DNA of 64,000 nucleotides from Chloroflexota bacterium (GTDB taxonomy: Bacteria > Chloroflexota > Dehalococcoidia > DSTF01 > RBG-16-68-14): contig JAJCYW010000003.1 in the NCBI GenBank assembly GCA_029262675.1, forward strand, positions 62,001 to 126,000. Reading direction: 5' to 3'. Each line of letters opens with the position of its first letter. Within the stretch, counting starts at the first letter, position 1. Both the position numbers and the translations under genes were made by a program. The notes beneath the pieces are model-generated. The model was not told where the DNA came from. It made no database searches and saw only the letters and a program-made list of their open reading frames with translations. Shown one piece after another: positions 42,189-50,592 of this stretch.

Positions 42189-43853
42189 TCACATCTTGTC
42201 CGGCGCCGACATGCCCATCAGCTCCAGCGTCGTAGCCAGCACCGACTTTGCGGCCGCCGCTAGCTTGAGCCGTGCGCGAGAGAGCTGCGGCTGCTCTTCA
42301 TCGAGCACACGGCACTTCTCGTAGAAGTCGTGGAAGCTGGTCGCCAGCTCCTGGGCGTAGTAAGGCAGGTGGTGGGGCTCCAGCTTCCGCGCGACGGTTT
42401 CGATCAGCTCCGGCAGGACGAGCATCTTGCGGATCAGGCTGAGCTCGGCCTCGTGCGTGAGCAGGCCGACGTCAGCGTTCTCAACGTTCTGCGCCAGGTC
42501 GCCGGCGTTGTCGAGGATACGGGCGATGCGGGCGTGGGCGTACTGGACGTAGTAGACGGGGTTCTCCGCGTTCTGCTGCTTGGCCAGCTCCAGGTCGAAA
42601 TCGATCGGCACGTCGGCCGAGCGGGAGAGGAAAAAGTAGAGGCAGGCGTCCACGCCGACCTCGTCGATCACCTCGCGGAGGGTGACGACGTCGCCGCTGC
42701 GCTTGGAGAGCTTCAGCGTCTCCTCGCCGCGCTTCAGCGTCACGAGCTGGCCGATGATAATGTGGAGCCTATCGGGGTCGAGACCCATGGCTTCTACGGC
42801 GAGCTTGAGCGGCCGGACGTGGCCCTGGTGGTCGGCGCCCCAGATATCGATCACGCGGTCGAAGCCGCGCCTGACGAACTTGTCGTAGTGATAGCCGATG
42901 TCGGTGGAAAGGTATGTTGGCAGCCCGCTGGAGCGGATCAGCACTTCGTCCTTGTCCGCGTCCATCTGGCTGGTCGCGAACCAGACGGCGCCTTCGCGTT
43001 CGACGACGAGGTCGCGTTCGCGCAGCATGGCCATCACTTTGTCGAAGTTCCCTGATTCGTACACGGTCTGTTCGCGGTACCAGGTGTCGTACTCGACGCC
43101 CAGGCGGCCGAGGTCGCTACGGATCCAGTCCATTACGTGCTCGACGCCGAAGGTCGTGAGCTCTTCGGGAGCGGGCTCTCCTTCAAGGCGTAACATGCTA
43201 TCGCCGAGCTTGTCGCGGGCCTGCTCCGCCAGTTCGATCATGTAGGCGCCGGCATAGCCGTCCTCGGGGACCGGTGCGTCGCGGCCGAAGAGCTGCTGGT
43301 AACGGGCGTAGAGCGTACGGCCGAAGACTTCGATCTGCGTTCCAGCGTCGTTGAAGTAGTACTCGGCCTCCACTTCGTAGCCCGCGGCGCGGAGGACGCG
43401 CACGAGCGCGCCGCCGACGGCGGCCCAACGGCCGTTGCCGGCGTGGAGCGGTCCGGTGGGGTTGGCGCTGACGAACTCAACCTGCTGCTTCTGGCCACGT
43501 CCAATGTCGATGCGGGCAAATGTCGCACCGGCGGTCAGGATCGCATCGACCTGCGACGTTAACCAGGATTGGCTGAGGTGGAAGTTGACGAACCCCGGCG
43601 GCACGACCTCGACGCGCTCGATCTTGTCGGACGCGGGCAGGTGCTTCGCCAGCACCTCGCCGATATCGATAGGATTGGCGCGGGCGGCGCGGGCCAGGCG
43701 CAGCGGAAGGCTGGTGGCGTAGTCGCCGTGCTCGGCGCGCTGCGGCCGTTCGATCGCGGCCGGCTCCGGCAGCGCGACGGCGGGCAGGTCGCCCGCCTCC
43801 TGCGCGGCCTCTGCGGCCTGGGCGACCATGAGGCCGATCTCGTCTCTGATCAT
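42189..43853 (-). CDS. argS: Arginyl-tRNA synthetase
   Basis: This is a 554-aa class I synthetase. It has an N-terminal Add-1 domain, the HIGH-type motif in SANPTGPLHAGNGRW (HAGN), DIWGADHQGHVRPL, the KMSKS-type KLSKRSGDVVTL, and a DALR anticodon-binding C terminus (SRARLKLAAAAKSVLATTLEL). It charges tRNA-Arg. Its ATG overlaps the stop of an 18-codon ORF (ATGA at 43850-43853), which in turn is coupled to the DUF402 gene upstream. Confidence 0.95.
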   Translation of the reverse strand: MIRDEIGLMVAQAAEAAQEAGDLPAVALPEPAAIERPQRAEHGDYATSLPLRLARAARANPIDIGEVLAKHLPASDKIERVEVVPPGFVNFHLSQSWLTSQVDAILTAGATFARIDIGRGQKQQVEFVSANPTGPLHAGNGRWAAVGGALVRVLRAAGYEVEAEYYFNDAGTQIEVFGRTLYARYQQLFGRDAPVPEDGYAGAYMIELAEQARDKLGDSMLRLEGEPAPEELTTFGVEHVMDWIRSDLGRLGVEYDTWYREQTVYESGNFDKVMAMLRERDLVVEREGAVWFATSQMDADKDEVLIRSSGLPTYLSTDIGYHYDKFVRRGFDRVIDIWGADHQGHVRPLKLAVEAMGLDPDRLHIIIGQLVTLKRGEETLKLSKRSGDVVTLREVIDEVGVDACLYFFLSRSADVPIDFDLELAKQQNAENPVYYVQYAHARIARILDNAGDLAQNVENADVGLLTHEAELSLIRKMLVLPELIETVARKLEPHHLPYYAQELATSFHDFYEKCRVLDEEQPQLSRARLKLAAAAKSVLATTLELMGMSAPDKM

Positions 43854-43906
43854 GCGATGTCGTTCATGCGAAAGCGTTCTACGAAGCGTTCCTCGAACGG
43901 GCTCAT
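43850..43906 (-). CDS. Possible 18-aa leader peptide ORF before argS
   Basis: The ORF reads MSPFEERFVERFRMNDIA. Its stop overlaps the argS start, and its start overlaps the stop of a five-codon ORF (43903-43920, MSPFQ) whose ATG overlaps the DUF402 stop. The two ATGAGCCC(A/G)TTC openings are a tandem repeat. Three of its 18 codons are CGC (Arg). It may serve translational coupling, or sense arginyl-tRNA supply; both ideas are inference. Confidence 0.35.
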   Translation of the reverse strand: MSPFEERFVERFRMNDIA

Positions 43907-43916
43907 TGGAATGGGC

Positions 43917-44399
43917 TCATTGTACGTCGAACGGCGGCCTGCCGCCACGAACGAGCGCGAGAAGCTCGTCGACGGCGGCGCGGGCGCACTCGACGACTTC
44001 GGCTGGGTAGGCCATCAGCTTGCTGTTCTCGGCGAAGTCGTCCTCATCGATGACGGCGGCGGTGAGGTCCGGTTCGACGATGACGTCGAGGTCGAGATCG
44101 GCGTACGTGATGAGGCCAGCGCTGAATTCTGGTGGCGTGGTGACGTTGCAGTACCAGCCGTAGAGGCCGCCGCCGTCCGGCAGCTCGCGGCGCATTACGT
44201 TGTACCAGCGGTCGGTCCAGAAGTGATTCGTTGTGTCGTGCGGCGTCACCCACGGGCCGCGAGGACTCTCGAGAGCCTGCCCCGCGTGGTTCACGGTCAC
44301 CAGCAGTGTGCCTTCGTCCCGGACGTGCCAGGAGTCGAACTCCCAGTGTGGCGAGCCGTCGTATTTGGTGGAGCGGACGCGCATCAGCCTGTCGGCCAT
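43917..44399 (-). CDS. DUF402 domain-containing protein
   Basis: The 160-aa protein has the DUF402/FomD-like pattern: a WYNVMRRELPDGGGLYGWYCNV core and the acidic metal-binding run ITYADLDLDVIVEPDLTAAV plus DEDDF. Characterised relatives are nucleotide phosphohydrolases. It starts five bases after the recG stop and its own stop overlaps the first of the tiny ORFs before argS. Confidence 0.85.
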   Translation of the reverse strand: MADRLMRVRSTKYDGSPHWEFDSWHVRDEGTLLVTVNHAGQALESPRGPWVTPHDTTNHFWTDRWYNVMRRELPDGGGLYGWYCNVTTPPEFSAGLITYADLDLDVIVEPDLTAAVIDEDDFAENSKLMAYPAEVVECARAAVDELLALVRGGRPPFDVQ

Positions 44400-44404
44400 T
44401 GCGC

Positions 44405-46843
44405 CTAGTGTACTTCGCCGGTCACGGTCTGGTACAGGCGGGCGACGATTTTGGCCAGCTCCGCATGGTCGGGCCGCTCCAGGCCAGGGTCGGCTTCCAG
44501 GATCGCGGACGCCTCGCTGCGGGCGAGTTCGATCAGCTTGGTGTCGAGCAGGCTAGCGATCCTGAAATCGGGGAGGCCGGACTGGCGGGTGCCGAAGAAC
44601 TCGCCGGGGCCCCGCATCTCCAGGTCGGCTTGCGCGAGCTTGAACCCATTTGATGTCGACTCCATAAGACGCAGGCGCCGTTGCGCGTCCTCCGACGGGC
44701 TCTCCGAGAGGAGCAGGCAGTAAGACTGGTCCGCGCCACGGCCGACGCGGCCGCGGAATTGGTGGAGCTGAGCGAGGCCGAATCGGTCGGCGCCTTCAAT
44801 CAGCATCACGGTGGCGTTGGGGATGTCGACCCCGACCTCCACGACGGATGTGGAGACGAGGATCTGCGCTTCCCCGCTGCGGAAGCGCAGCATGGCAGCT
44901 TGCTTGTCCTTGCCGGACATGCGGCCGTGGACTAGCTGAAGCTGTAGGTCCGGGTAGACCTCCGTGCTCAGCCGCTCGTACTCTTGGACGGCCGATTTGG
45001 CCTGGAGCGCCGCAGACTCCTCGACGAGCGGGCAGACTACGAACGCCTGGCGGCCGCGGTCGACCTGCTCACGGAGGAACGCATACGCCTCGTCGCGTTC
45101 CTCCGGTGGCCACCAGCGCGTACGTATGGGTTTGCGGCCGGGAGGGAGCTCGTCGATGACGGAGACGTCGAGATCGCCGAAGAGCGTCAAGTAGAGCGAA
45201 CGCGGGATCGGCGTTGCCGTCATCACCAGCATGTGGACGGAGCGATCCGCTTTGCCGCGCAGGGCGGCGCGCTGCATGACACCGAAGCGGTGCTGCTCGT
45301 CGACGACGATGAAGCCGAGGTTGGGCACGCTGACGCCTTCCTGGATCAGGGCGTGGGTGCCGACGGCGATATCGATCTCGCCGGCCGCGATCTGTTCGTA
45401 GATGGCCGTGCGCTGCGACTTGCGCAGGCTGCCCGTAAGGATGGCGATGCGCAGCGGGCGGTCCAGGTAGCCAACGGCGGCTTCGGCTACAGGCGCATCA
45501 TCGGAATCCGCTCCGAAGAGCTCGCAGAGCGTGCGGAAGTGCTGCTCGGCCAGGATCTCGGTGGGCGCCATCATCACGGCCTGCATCCCCTGCGAGACGG
45601 CGGCGACGAGGCCGGCCGCCGCGACGACGGTCTTGCCGCTGCCGACATCGCCCTGGAGGAGGCGGCTCATCGGCACGTCGCGGCGCAGGTCGGCGAGGAG
45701 CTGGTTGAGAGACTTCTGCTGGGCCTGCGTGAGCTCGAACGGCAGCGACGCGACGAACGCGTCGCGCGTCGCCGGCGGCATCGGCAGGAGGTCGGCGCTG
45801 CCGGGCTGCTGCCACTCCTGCCGCCGCAGCAGCACAGAGAGTTGCAGCGGCAGCATCTCGTCGAGGGCGAGGCGGCGGCGCGCCTCCGCCAACTCCTCTT
45901 CGCTATTCGGGTAGTGGGCCTGGCGGACGGCGGGATGGAGGTCCATGAGGCCGAGACGGCGGCGCAGGTTCTCTGGTAACGGATCGCAAAGTTGCTCGGT
46001 GTGTTGTTCGAGCGCATGCGCCATGAGGCGCCGAACAGTGCGGCCGTTGATGCCTTTCGTGAGCGGGTAGACGGGGATCAGGCGGCCCGTGTGCGTCTGG
46101 GTCTCCTCCTCGCCCAGGAGCTCCCACTCTGGGTTCTCGAACGTGGGTCGGCCCTCGTGGAGCGAGACGCGGCCGGAGAGGACGATGTCTGCGTTCGTCC
46201 GGAGCTGGCGGGCGATGAAGGGCTGGTTGAACCAGACGACCTTCATCATGCCGGACTCGTCGCCCACGGACGCCTCCGTACCCATCCGCCGCCCCAGGCG
46301 CTTTTCGTTCGCGCTCCAGACGCGGGCGCGGACGGTCTCCTCCTGGCCCGGGGTCAGCTCGCCGACCGTCCGTAGCTTCGAAAAGTCGTTGTGGCGACGG
46401 GGGAATAGGTAGAGCAGATCGCGGATCGTGTGGATGCCGAGCTTCTCGAACTTGGCTGCGAGGGGCGTCCGGACCCCTTTGAGCGCGCTAATAGGGGAGT
46501 CGATGGTCGTTCTTGCAGGCGGGGGGGCGGTCTTGCGAGTCGTTCGTGGCGGTTGCGCGGCTATCGCGGCTTCGGATAGGCCTCGCATCGTTTCGTTCAC
46601 CCATTGCTCCCGCATCTGCGCGTTGAGCGCCCGGTAGCCGCCGGCAGGGAGATTGGCGATGCTCTGCGCTGCGTAGGACGACCTGGGGAGTCCGCTAGCC
46701 GCACGGGCCGCTTGTAGGAAGCTGTCCAGACCGCCGACGACGGCCGTGTCTTTAAAGCCCTTCTTCGTCTCGAGTTCGAGGATCTTGCGCAGGCGGGTCA
46801 GCATGTCGGGCGGCCGCCGCGCGGCACGGCGGGCGGCGGTCAC
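44405..46843 (-). CDS. recG: ATP-dependent DNA helicase RecG
   Basis: This is an 812-aa RecG. An N-terminal helical extension of ~120 residues (the type also seen in Thermotoga RecG) precedes the wedge/OB domain. The SF2 helicase core has Walker A in LLQGDVGSGKTVVAAAG, motif Ia MMAPTEILAEQHF, DEQH-type box FIVVDEQHRFGV, motif III MTATPIPRSL, motif V ILVSTSVVEVGVDIPNA and motif VI QFRGRVGRG. It remodels stalled replication forks and branched DNA. The GTG start at 46843 overlaps the degV stop (GTGA); an ATG 13 codons later at 46804 is the alternative. Confidence 0.95.
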   Translation of the reverse strand: MTAARRAARRPPDMLTRLRKILELETKKGFKDTAVVGGLDSFLQAARAASGLPRSSYAAQSIANLPAGGYRALNAQMREQWVNETMRGLSEAAIAAQPPRTTRKTAPPPARTTIDSPISALKGVRTPLAAKFEKLGIHTIRDLLYLFPRRHNDFSKLRTVGELTPGQEETVRARVWSANEKRLGRRMGTEASVGDESGMMKVVWFNQPFIARQLRTNADIVLSGRVSLHEGRPTFENPEWELLGEEETQTHTGRLIPVYPLTKGINGRTVRRLMAHALEQHTEQLCDPLPENLRRRLGLMDLHPAVRQAHYPNSEEELAEARRRLALDEMLPLQLSVLLRRQEWQQPGSADLLPMPPATRDAFVASLPFELTQAQQKSLNQLLADLRRDVPMSRLLQGDVGSGKTVVAAAGLVAAVSQGMQAVMMAPTEILAEQHFRTLCELFGADSDDAPVAEAAVGYLDRPLRIAILTGSLRKSQRTAIYEQIAAGEIDIAVGTHALIQEGVSVPNLGFIVVDEQHRFGVMQRAALRGKADRSVHMLVMTATPIPRSLYLTLFGDLDVSVIDELPPGRKPIRTRWWPPEERDEAYAFLREQVDRGRQAFVVCPLVEESAALQAKSAVQEYERLSTEVYPDLQLQLVHGRMSGKDKQAAMLRFRSGEAQILVSTSVVEVGVDIPNATVMLIEGADRFGLAQLHQFRGRVGRGADQSYCLLLSESPSEDAQRRLRLMESTSNGFKLAQADLEMRGPGEFFGTRQSGLPDFRIASLLDTKLIELARSEASAILEADPGLERPDHAELAKIVARLYQTVTGEVH

Positions 46844-47766
46844 GACGCCGTTTCGGCGGTCGCTGGACTCGGCGGCTCGCTGGCGACGACGGCGACTCCG
46901 AGCAGGCCTGGCCCGCCGTGGGCGCCGATCACGGGCCCGATACGGCCAACATGGACGGGCAGACCCGGCTGCCGCCGCTTGATCTCTTCGGCGAGGGCGA
47001 GGGCGTCGTCGGGGCTGGTGGCGTGCATGACGGCGGCCTCGTCGATAGGGCCCTGGTCGAGGCAGAGGCGAAGCACTTCCTCGATCGCCTTCTTGCGCGT
47101 GCGAACGCGGGAGAGCGGAAACGCGACGCCGTCGCGCACAGTAAGGATCGGTTTCACGCGCAACAGGCCGCCCAGGAACGCCTGCGCGCGGCCAATGCGC
47201 CCGCCGCGGCGGAGGTATTCGAGCGTGTCGAGCATGACGGCGAGGCGCTGGCGCGAAAGCACCGACCGCGCGACTTCCGCACAGGCGTCGAGGTCGGCAC
47301 CGTCGCGGGCGGCGCGGGCGGCGGCGATGACGGCGAAGCCCATCGCGATGGACACGGTGCCGGAGTCGATTACCTCAATGCGACAGCTGTCTGAGACGGC
47401 GTCTGCGGCCTGGCGGGAGGTTTCCATTGTGCCGGAGAAGCCTGAGGAGAGATGGATGGAGAGGATCTGATCCGTCTCTTCTGCCAACGACTCGTACACC
47501 TGCAGCATCTGGCCGAGTGACGGCTGCGACGTCGTGGGAAGCTCGGCCGAGTCCTGTAGTCGGCGGAAGAACTCCTCGCTATCGAGGTCGGCACCGTCTT
47601 CGTAACTCTCTTCACCGAAGAGGATCTGTAAGCGGACAATGGTGATGCCTAGCTCCTCCGCCAGTTCCGCCGGCAGGTCGGCGGTGCTGTCCGTGAGGAC
47701 GCGGACCGGCCGGGCTGGTGTTGTCTTGCCCGGGACGAGTCGGCGGAGGCGTTCGAGGATACTCAT
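46840..47766 (-). CDS. DegV family fatty-acid-binding protein
   Basis: The 308-aa DegV/FakB-type protein has VRVLTDSTADLPAELAEELG, TSQPSLGQMLQVY and SIHLSSGFSGTMETS at the fatty-acid-binding site, then TLEYLRRGGRIGRAQAFLG and a late VIGAHGGPGLLGV. FakB proteins hold a fatty acid while FakA phosphorylates it. It overlaps the DAK2 gene (ATGA at 47763-47766), so the pair probably forms a fatty acid kinase. It also overlaps recG. Confidence 0.92.
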   Translation of the reverse strand: MSILERLRRLVPGKTTPARPVRVLTDSTADLPAELAEELGITIVRLQILFGEESYEDGADLDSEEFFRRLQDSAELPTTSQPSLGQMLQVYESLAEETDQILSIHLSSGFSGTMETSRQAADAVSDSCRIEVIDSGTVSIAMGFAVIAAARAARDGADLDACAEVARSVLSRQRLAVMLDTLEYLRRGGRIGRAQAFLGGLLRVKPILTVRDGVAFPLSRVRTRKKAIEEVLRLCLDQGPIDEAAVMHATSPDDALALAEEIKRRQPGLPVHVGRIGPVIGAHGGPGLLGVAVVASEPPSPATAETAS

Positions 47767-49430
47767 TCCAACGACAGCAGGTACGGGTAGTGCGGCTGGC
47801 CACCGGCGACCAACTCAAGTTCCAGGATAGCGTAGCGCGAGCGGAGCTCGGCCGCGAGCGATTCTGTGTCTTCGGCCCGCACATCGGCGCCGTAGTAGAC
47901 GGTGAGAAGCGAGGCGCCGGGGTGGAGCATCTCCTCCACACAGTCGACGGCTGCCGCGGCGACGTCGGCCGCGGCCACCCGCAACTCTCCGTCCACGATT
48001 CCGATCGCCTGGCCGACGGCGATCTCCCGCCCTCCGACGACGGTGGCCCGGGCGGCGCGCGTGACTTCGGCGGAACGGACGGCTGCGCTCGCGTCGCGCA
48101 TCGCCTCCGCGTTGCTCTCCAGTCCGAGGTCCGGATCGAGGGCGAGCGCAGCGGCGATGCCCTGCGGGATCGACCTGGTCGGCACGACGCACACGCGCTT
48201 GTCGCTCTCGCCGGCGGCTTGGTCCGACGCGGCGATGATATTCTTGTTGTTCGGCAGGACGATCACGTCGTTCTGCTGGCAGGCGTCGATCGCCGCCAGG
48301 ATCTCGCCGGCGCTGGGGTTCATCGTCTGGCCCCCGCGGACGAGCTGAGTCACGCCCAGGCTGCGGAACGCAGCCTCCAGCCCATCGCCGGCGGCGACGG
48401 CAACGATGGCGGCGGCCGCCGCGGTCGCGTACGGTGCCGGCGCCGCGCCAGCGGCGCTGAAGCGCTGCATCTGCTCGTCCATGTTGTCGACCTTGACGTT
48501 CGTGACGTCACCGAGCGTGTGCCCGTAGGCGATCGCGTCGTCGGGCGTGGCGGTGTGGACGTGGACGCGGGTCAGTTCCGTGTCGCCGACGACGAGGACC
48601 GAGCCGCCCAGCGTCGTCAGGCGCTCGCGGATGTCGTCGGTCGCCGCGGCGACGTTGGCGACGACGAACTCCGTGCAGTAGCCGCTCTCGCCGTGGCGCG
48701 CGTGGTGGAGCGAGGCCGCTTCGCTCCGCCATCCGGGGGCCTGCGGCGCGTCCGGCGCGAGGTCTACGTCGACCGTGTCGTTGCGCAGGGATCGGAGGAG
48801 ACCTTCGAGGATAACGGCGAGGCCGAGGCCGCCCGCGTCTACGACGCCGGCTTCTTTCAGCGCAGGCAGCAGTTCCGGTGTGCGCTCCACGGCGCGGAAG
48901 GCAGCTCCGGCGGCCGTGGCCAGCGTCTCTTCGAACGACTTGGGCGCTGCGGCGACGGACTCGGCCGCTTCGCGGATCACGGTCAGAATCGTGCCTTCCG
49001 CCGGCTCCGCCAAGGCGGCGTAGGCGGCGTCGCTGGCGGAGCGGAGAGCGCCGGCCAGAGCCGCGCCATCCGCGCTTGTGCGGTCTCCCAGGCCAGCGGC
49101 GAGGCCGCGCAAAATCTGGGAGAGGATCACGCCGGAGTTTCCACGCGCCCCCATGAGCGAACCGTGTGCAAGAGCGCGCGCACCCGCCAGGAGGCTGGTC
49201 TCCAGCTCCTGTTCCAGCGCGTCGAGGCCTGCGCGCAGCGTGAGGTGCATGTTGGTGCCGGTGTCGCCGTCGGGAACGGGAAAGACGTTGATGGCGTTAA
49301 GCGCGTCCGTATGGCGGTGGAGAAGCGTGGAGGCGTCCGCGAAGAGGGCCCTGAACAGCGGGCCGTCGAGGGCGGCGGGCGTCGCGGCTGCGGGACGCCG
49401 GCGCTGGCTATCGTCAGGCGGTGTGGCCAT
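47763..49430 (-). CDS. fakA: DAK2-domain fatty acid kinase subunit (FakA/YloV type)
   Basis: The 555-aa product has a DhaL/DAK2 kinase domain: VFPVPDGDTGTNMHLTL (Mg-binding Asp cluster), MGARGNSGVILSQILRG and AGGLGLAVILEGL. FakA middle and C-terminal domains follow, with NDVIVLPNNKNIIAASDQA. It phosphorylates a FakB-bound fatty acid for lipid synthesis. ATG 49430 is chosen; the longer frame to 49550 is antisense to the rpmB start region. It is divergent from rpmB. Confidence 0.9.
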   Translation of the reverse strand: MATPPDDSQRRRPAAATPAALDGPLFRALFADASTLLHRHTDALNAINVFPVPDGDTGTNMHLTLRAGLDALEQELETSLLAGARALAHGSLMGARGNSGVILSQILRGLAAGLGDRTSADGAALAGALRSASDAAYAALAEPAEGTILTVIREAAESVAAAPKSFEETLATAAGAAFRAVERTPELLPALKEAGVVDAGGLGLAVILEGLLRSLRNDTVDVDLAPDAPQAPGWRSEAASLHHARHGESGYCTEFVVANVAAATDDIRERLTTLGGSVLVVGDTELTRVHVHTATPDDAIAYGHTLGDVTNVKVDNMDEQMQRFSAAGAAPAPYATAAAAAIVAVAAGDGLEAAFRSLGVTQLVRGGQTMNPSAGEILAAIDACQQNDVIVLPNNKNIIAASDQAAGESDKRVCVVPTRSIPQGIAAALALDPDLGLESNAEAMRDASAAVRSAEVTRAARATVVGGREIAVGQAIGIVDGELRVAAADVAAAAVDCVEEMLHPGASLLTVYYGADVRAEDTESLAAELRSRYAILELELVAGGQPHYPYLLSLE

Positions 49431-49444
49431 AGAGCCTGCCTGGG

Positions 49445-49473
49445 TTGTCCGCTGCCCGTGGCCCTGGTACCAT
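49445..49473 (+). promoter_or_regulatory. Putative rpmB promoter TTGTCC-N17-TACCAT
   Basis: The hexamers at 49445-49450 and 49468-49473 are 17 bases apart and lie about 68 bases before the rpmB ATG, in the gap between rpmB and the divergent fakA gene. Confidence 0.4.
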
Positions 49474-49540
49474 TCGGTATCGCATTCTAGCCTGCCCGGC
49501 GGAAGCGGGGCAAGATACGGGAAGGGATCGAACAAGTACG

Positions 49541-49756
49541 ATGGCAGCACGCTGCGACCAGTGTGGTAAAGGCACGGCTTTTGGCCGCAATATCCGGCAC
49601 CAGAGTTCCGGACGTTGGGAGCGGAAGGCGCAGCGTACGAATCGGACGTTCAAGCCCAACCTGCAGCGACAGTCCGTATGGCGGGATGGCAAGCAGGTAC
49701 GGATGCGATTATGCACGCGCTGCCTCCGCAGTGAGATCAAGGGCGCGCGGGTCTAG
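49541..49756 (+). CDS. rpmB: 50S ribosomal protein L28
   Basis: The 71-aa L28 begins MAARCDQCGKGTAFGRNI and has the typical HQSSGRWERKAQRTNRTFKP and QVRMRLCTRCLRSE segments. Two CxxC pairs (CDQC and CTRC) would bind zinc, marking the zinc-ribbon form. A GGGA-type ribosome-binding site is upstream. The gene is divergent from fakA and convergent with rpe. Confidence 0.95.
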   Translation: MAARCDQCGKGTAFGRNIRHQSSGRWERKAQRTNRTFKPNLQRQSVWRDGKQVRMRLCTRCLRSEIKGARV

Positions 49757-49835
49757 CGCCACTACCTACCAGCCCTGGTGACACGCAGTGCGGATCGGCA
49801 TTGCTTCGTGCTGTGTGGCGGCGAGACCGCGCCGC

Positions 49836-50516
49836 CTAGCCCTTAGCTTCCGCGGCCGAGAGCGCCTCTCGTAGGGCGGCCATGTTCTGCGCGGGCGGTG
49901 CGCTGTCGTTGAACACGACAGAACCGGCGACGAGGACACTGGCGCCGGCCGTCGCGCAGGCGGCGGCGTTGTCGAGTTTGACACCGCCATCGAGTTCGAT
50001 ATCGGTGGTGAGGCCGCGTCTGCTGAGCAGTTGGCGGAGCTCCTGCAGCTTGGCGAACGTCTCCGGTATCAGCGATTGGCCTCCCCAGCCGGGATTGACA
50101 CCCATGACGAGGATCTGGTCGACGTCCGCGACGACGGAGTCGATGGTGGAAGCTGGCGTCGGCGGACTGAGGCCGACGCCGGCCTGGCAGCCGAGGTCCT
50201 TGATCTGCGATATGACGGTTGCCACGTCGTCCGTTGCCTCGACGTGTATGGTGAGGAGGTCGCCGCCGGCCTCCGCGAACGAGGCGACCTGCCGCTCCGG
50301 AGCTTCGACCATCAGGTGGACTTCGAGCGGCAGCTTCGTCGCTCTACGCATCGCCGCGACGACGACGGCGCCGAGCGCGATGGGCGGGACGAAGTGGCCG
50401 TCCATGATGTCGATGTGGAGGCAGTCGGCACCGGCTTCCTCGACGGCGCGCACCTCATCCGCCAGACGGCCGAAGTCTGCGGTGAGGAACGACGGCGCGA
50501 TCTTGATGGCGGTCAT
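49836..50516 (-). CDS. rpe: Ribulose-phosphate 3-epimerase
   Basis: The 226-aa TIM-barrel enzyme converts ribulose 5-phosphate and xylulose 5-phosphate. It has IAPSFLTADFGRLADEV, CLHIDIMDGHFVPPI (metal-binding His/Asp), LEVHLMVEAPER, ILVMGVNPGWGGQSLIPET and DIELDGGVKLDNA, then AGASVLVAGSVVF. The ATG at 50516 is chosen over a TTG one codon upstream. It follows argH on the minus strand across 76 bases holding two hairpins. Confidence 0.95.
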   Translation of the reverse strand: MTAIKIAPSFLTADFGRLADEVRAVEEAGADCLHIDIMDGHFVPPIALGAVVVAAMRRATKLPLEVHLMVEAPERQVASFAEAGGDLLTIHVEATDDVATVISQIKDLGCQAGVGLSPPTPASTIDSVVADVDQILVMGVNPGWGGQSLIPETFAKLQELRQLLSRRGLTTDIELDGGVKLDNAAACATAGASVLVAGSVVFNDSAPPAQNMAALREALSAAEAKG

Positions 50517-50540
50517 CAATTCCCTTCTGTAATCGAGCGG

Positions 50541-50584
50541 GACAGGCTTCCGCCTGTCGGGGTATTGTCAGGCTAAAGCCTGAC
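50541..50584. repeat. Pair of short palindromes between argH and rpe
   Basis: GACAGGC-TTCC-GCCTGTC (50541-50558) and GTCAGGCT-AA-AGCCTGAC (50567-50584) are perfect hairpins with related cores. A similar palindrome lies at 61076-61095. They may be dispersed REP-like elements or act as a transcription attenuator between the two genes. Confidence 0.6.
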
Positions 50585-50592
50585 CCTCAGTT

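Noticed and set aside
47718..49490. Plus-strand ORF of 590 aa opposite fakA
   Set aside because: Long only because of high GC; the minus strand has the DAK2 motifs and stop/start overlaps with degV.
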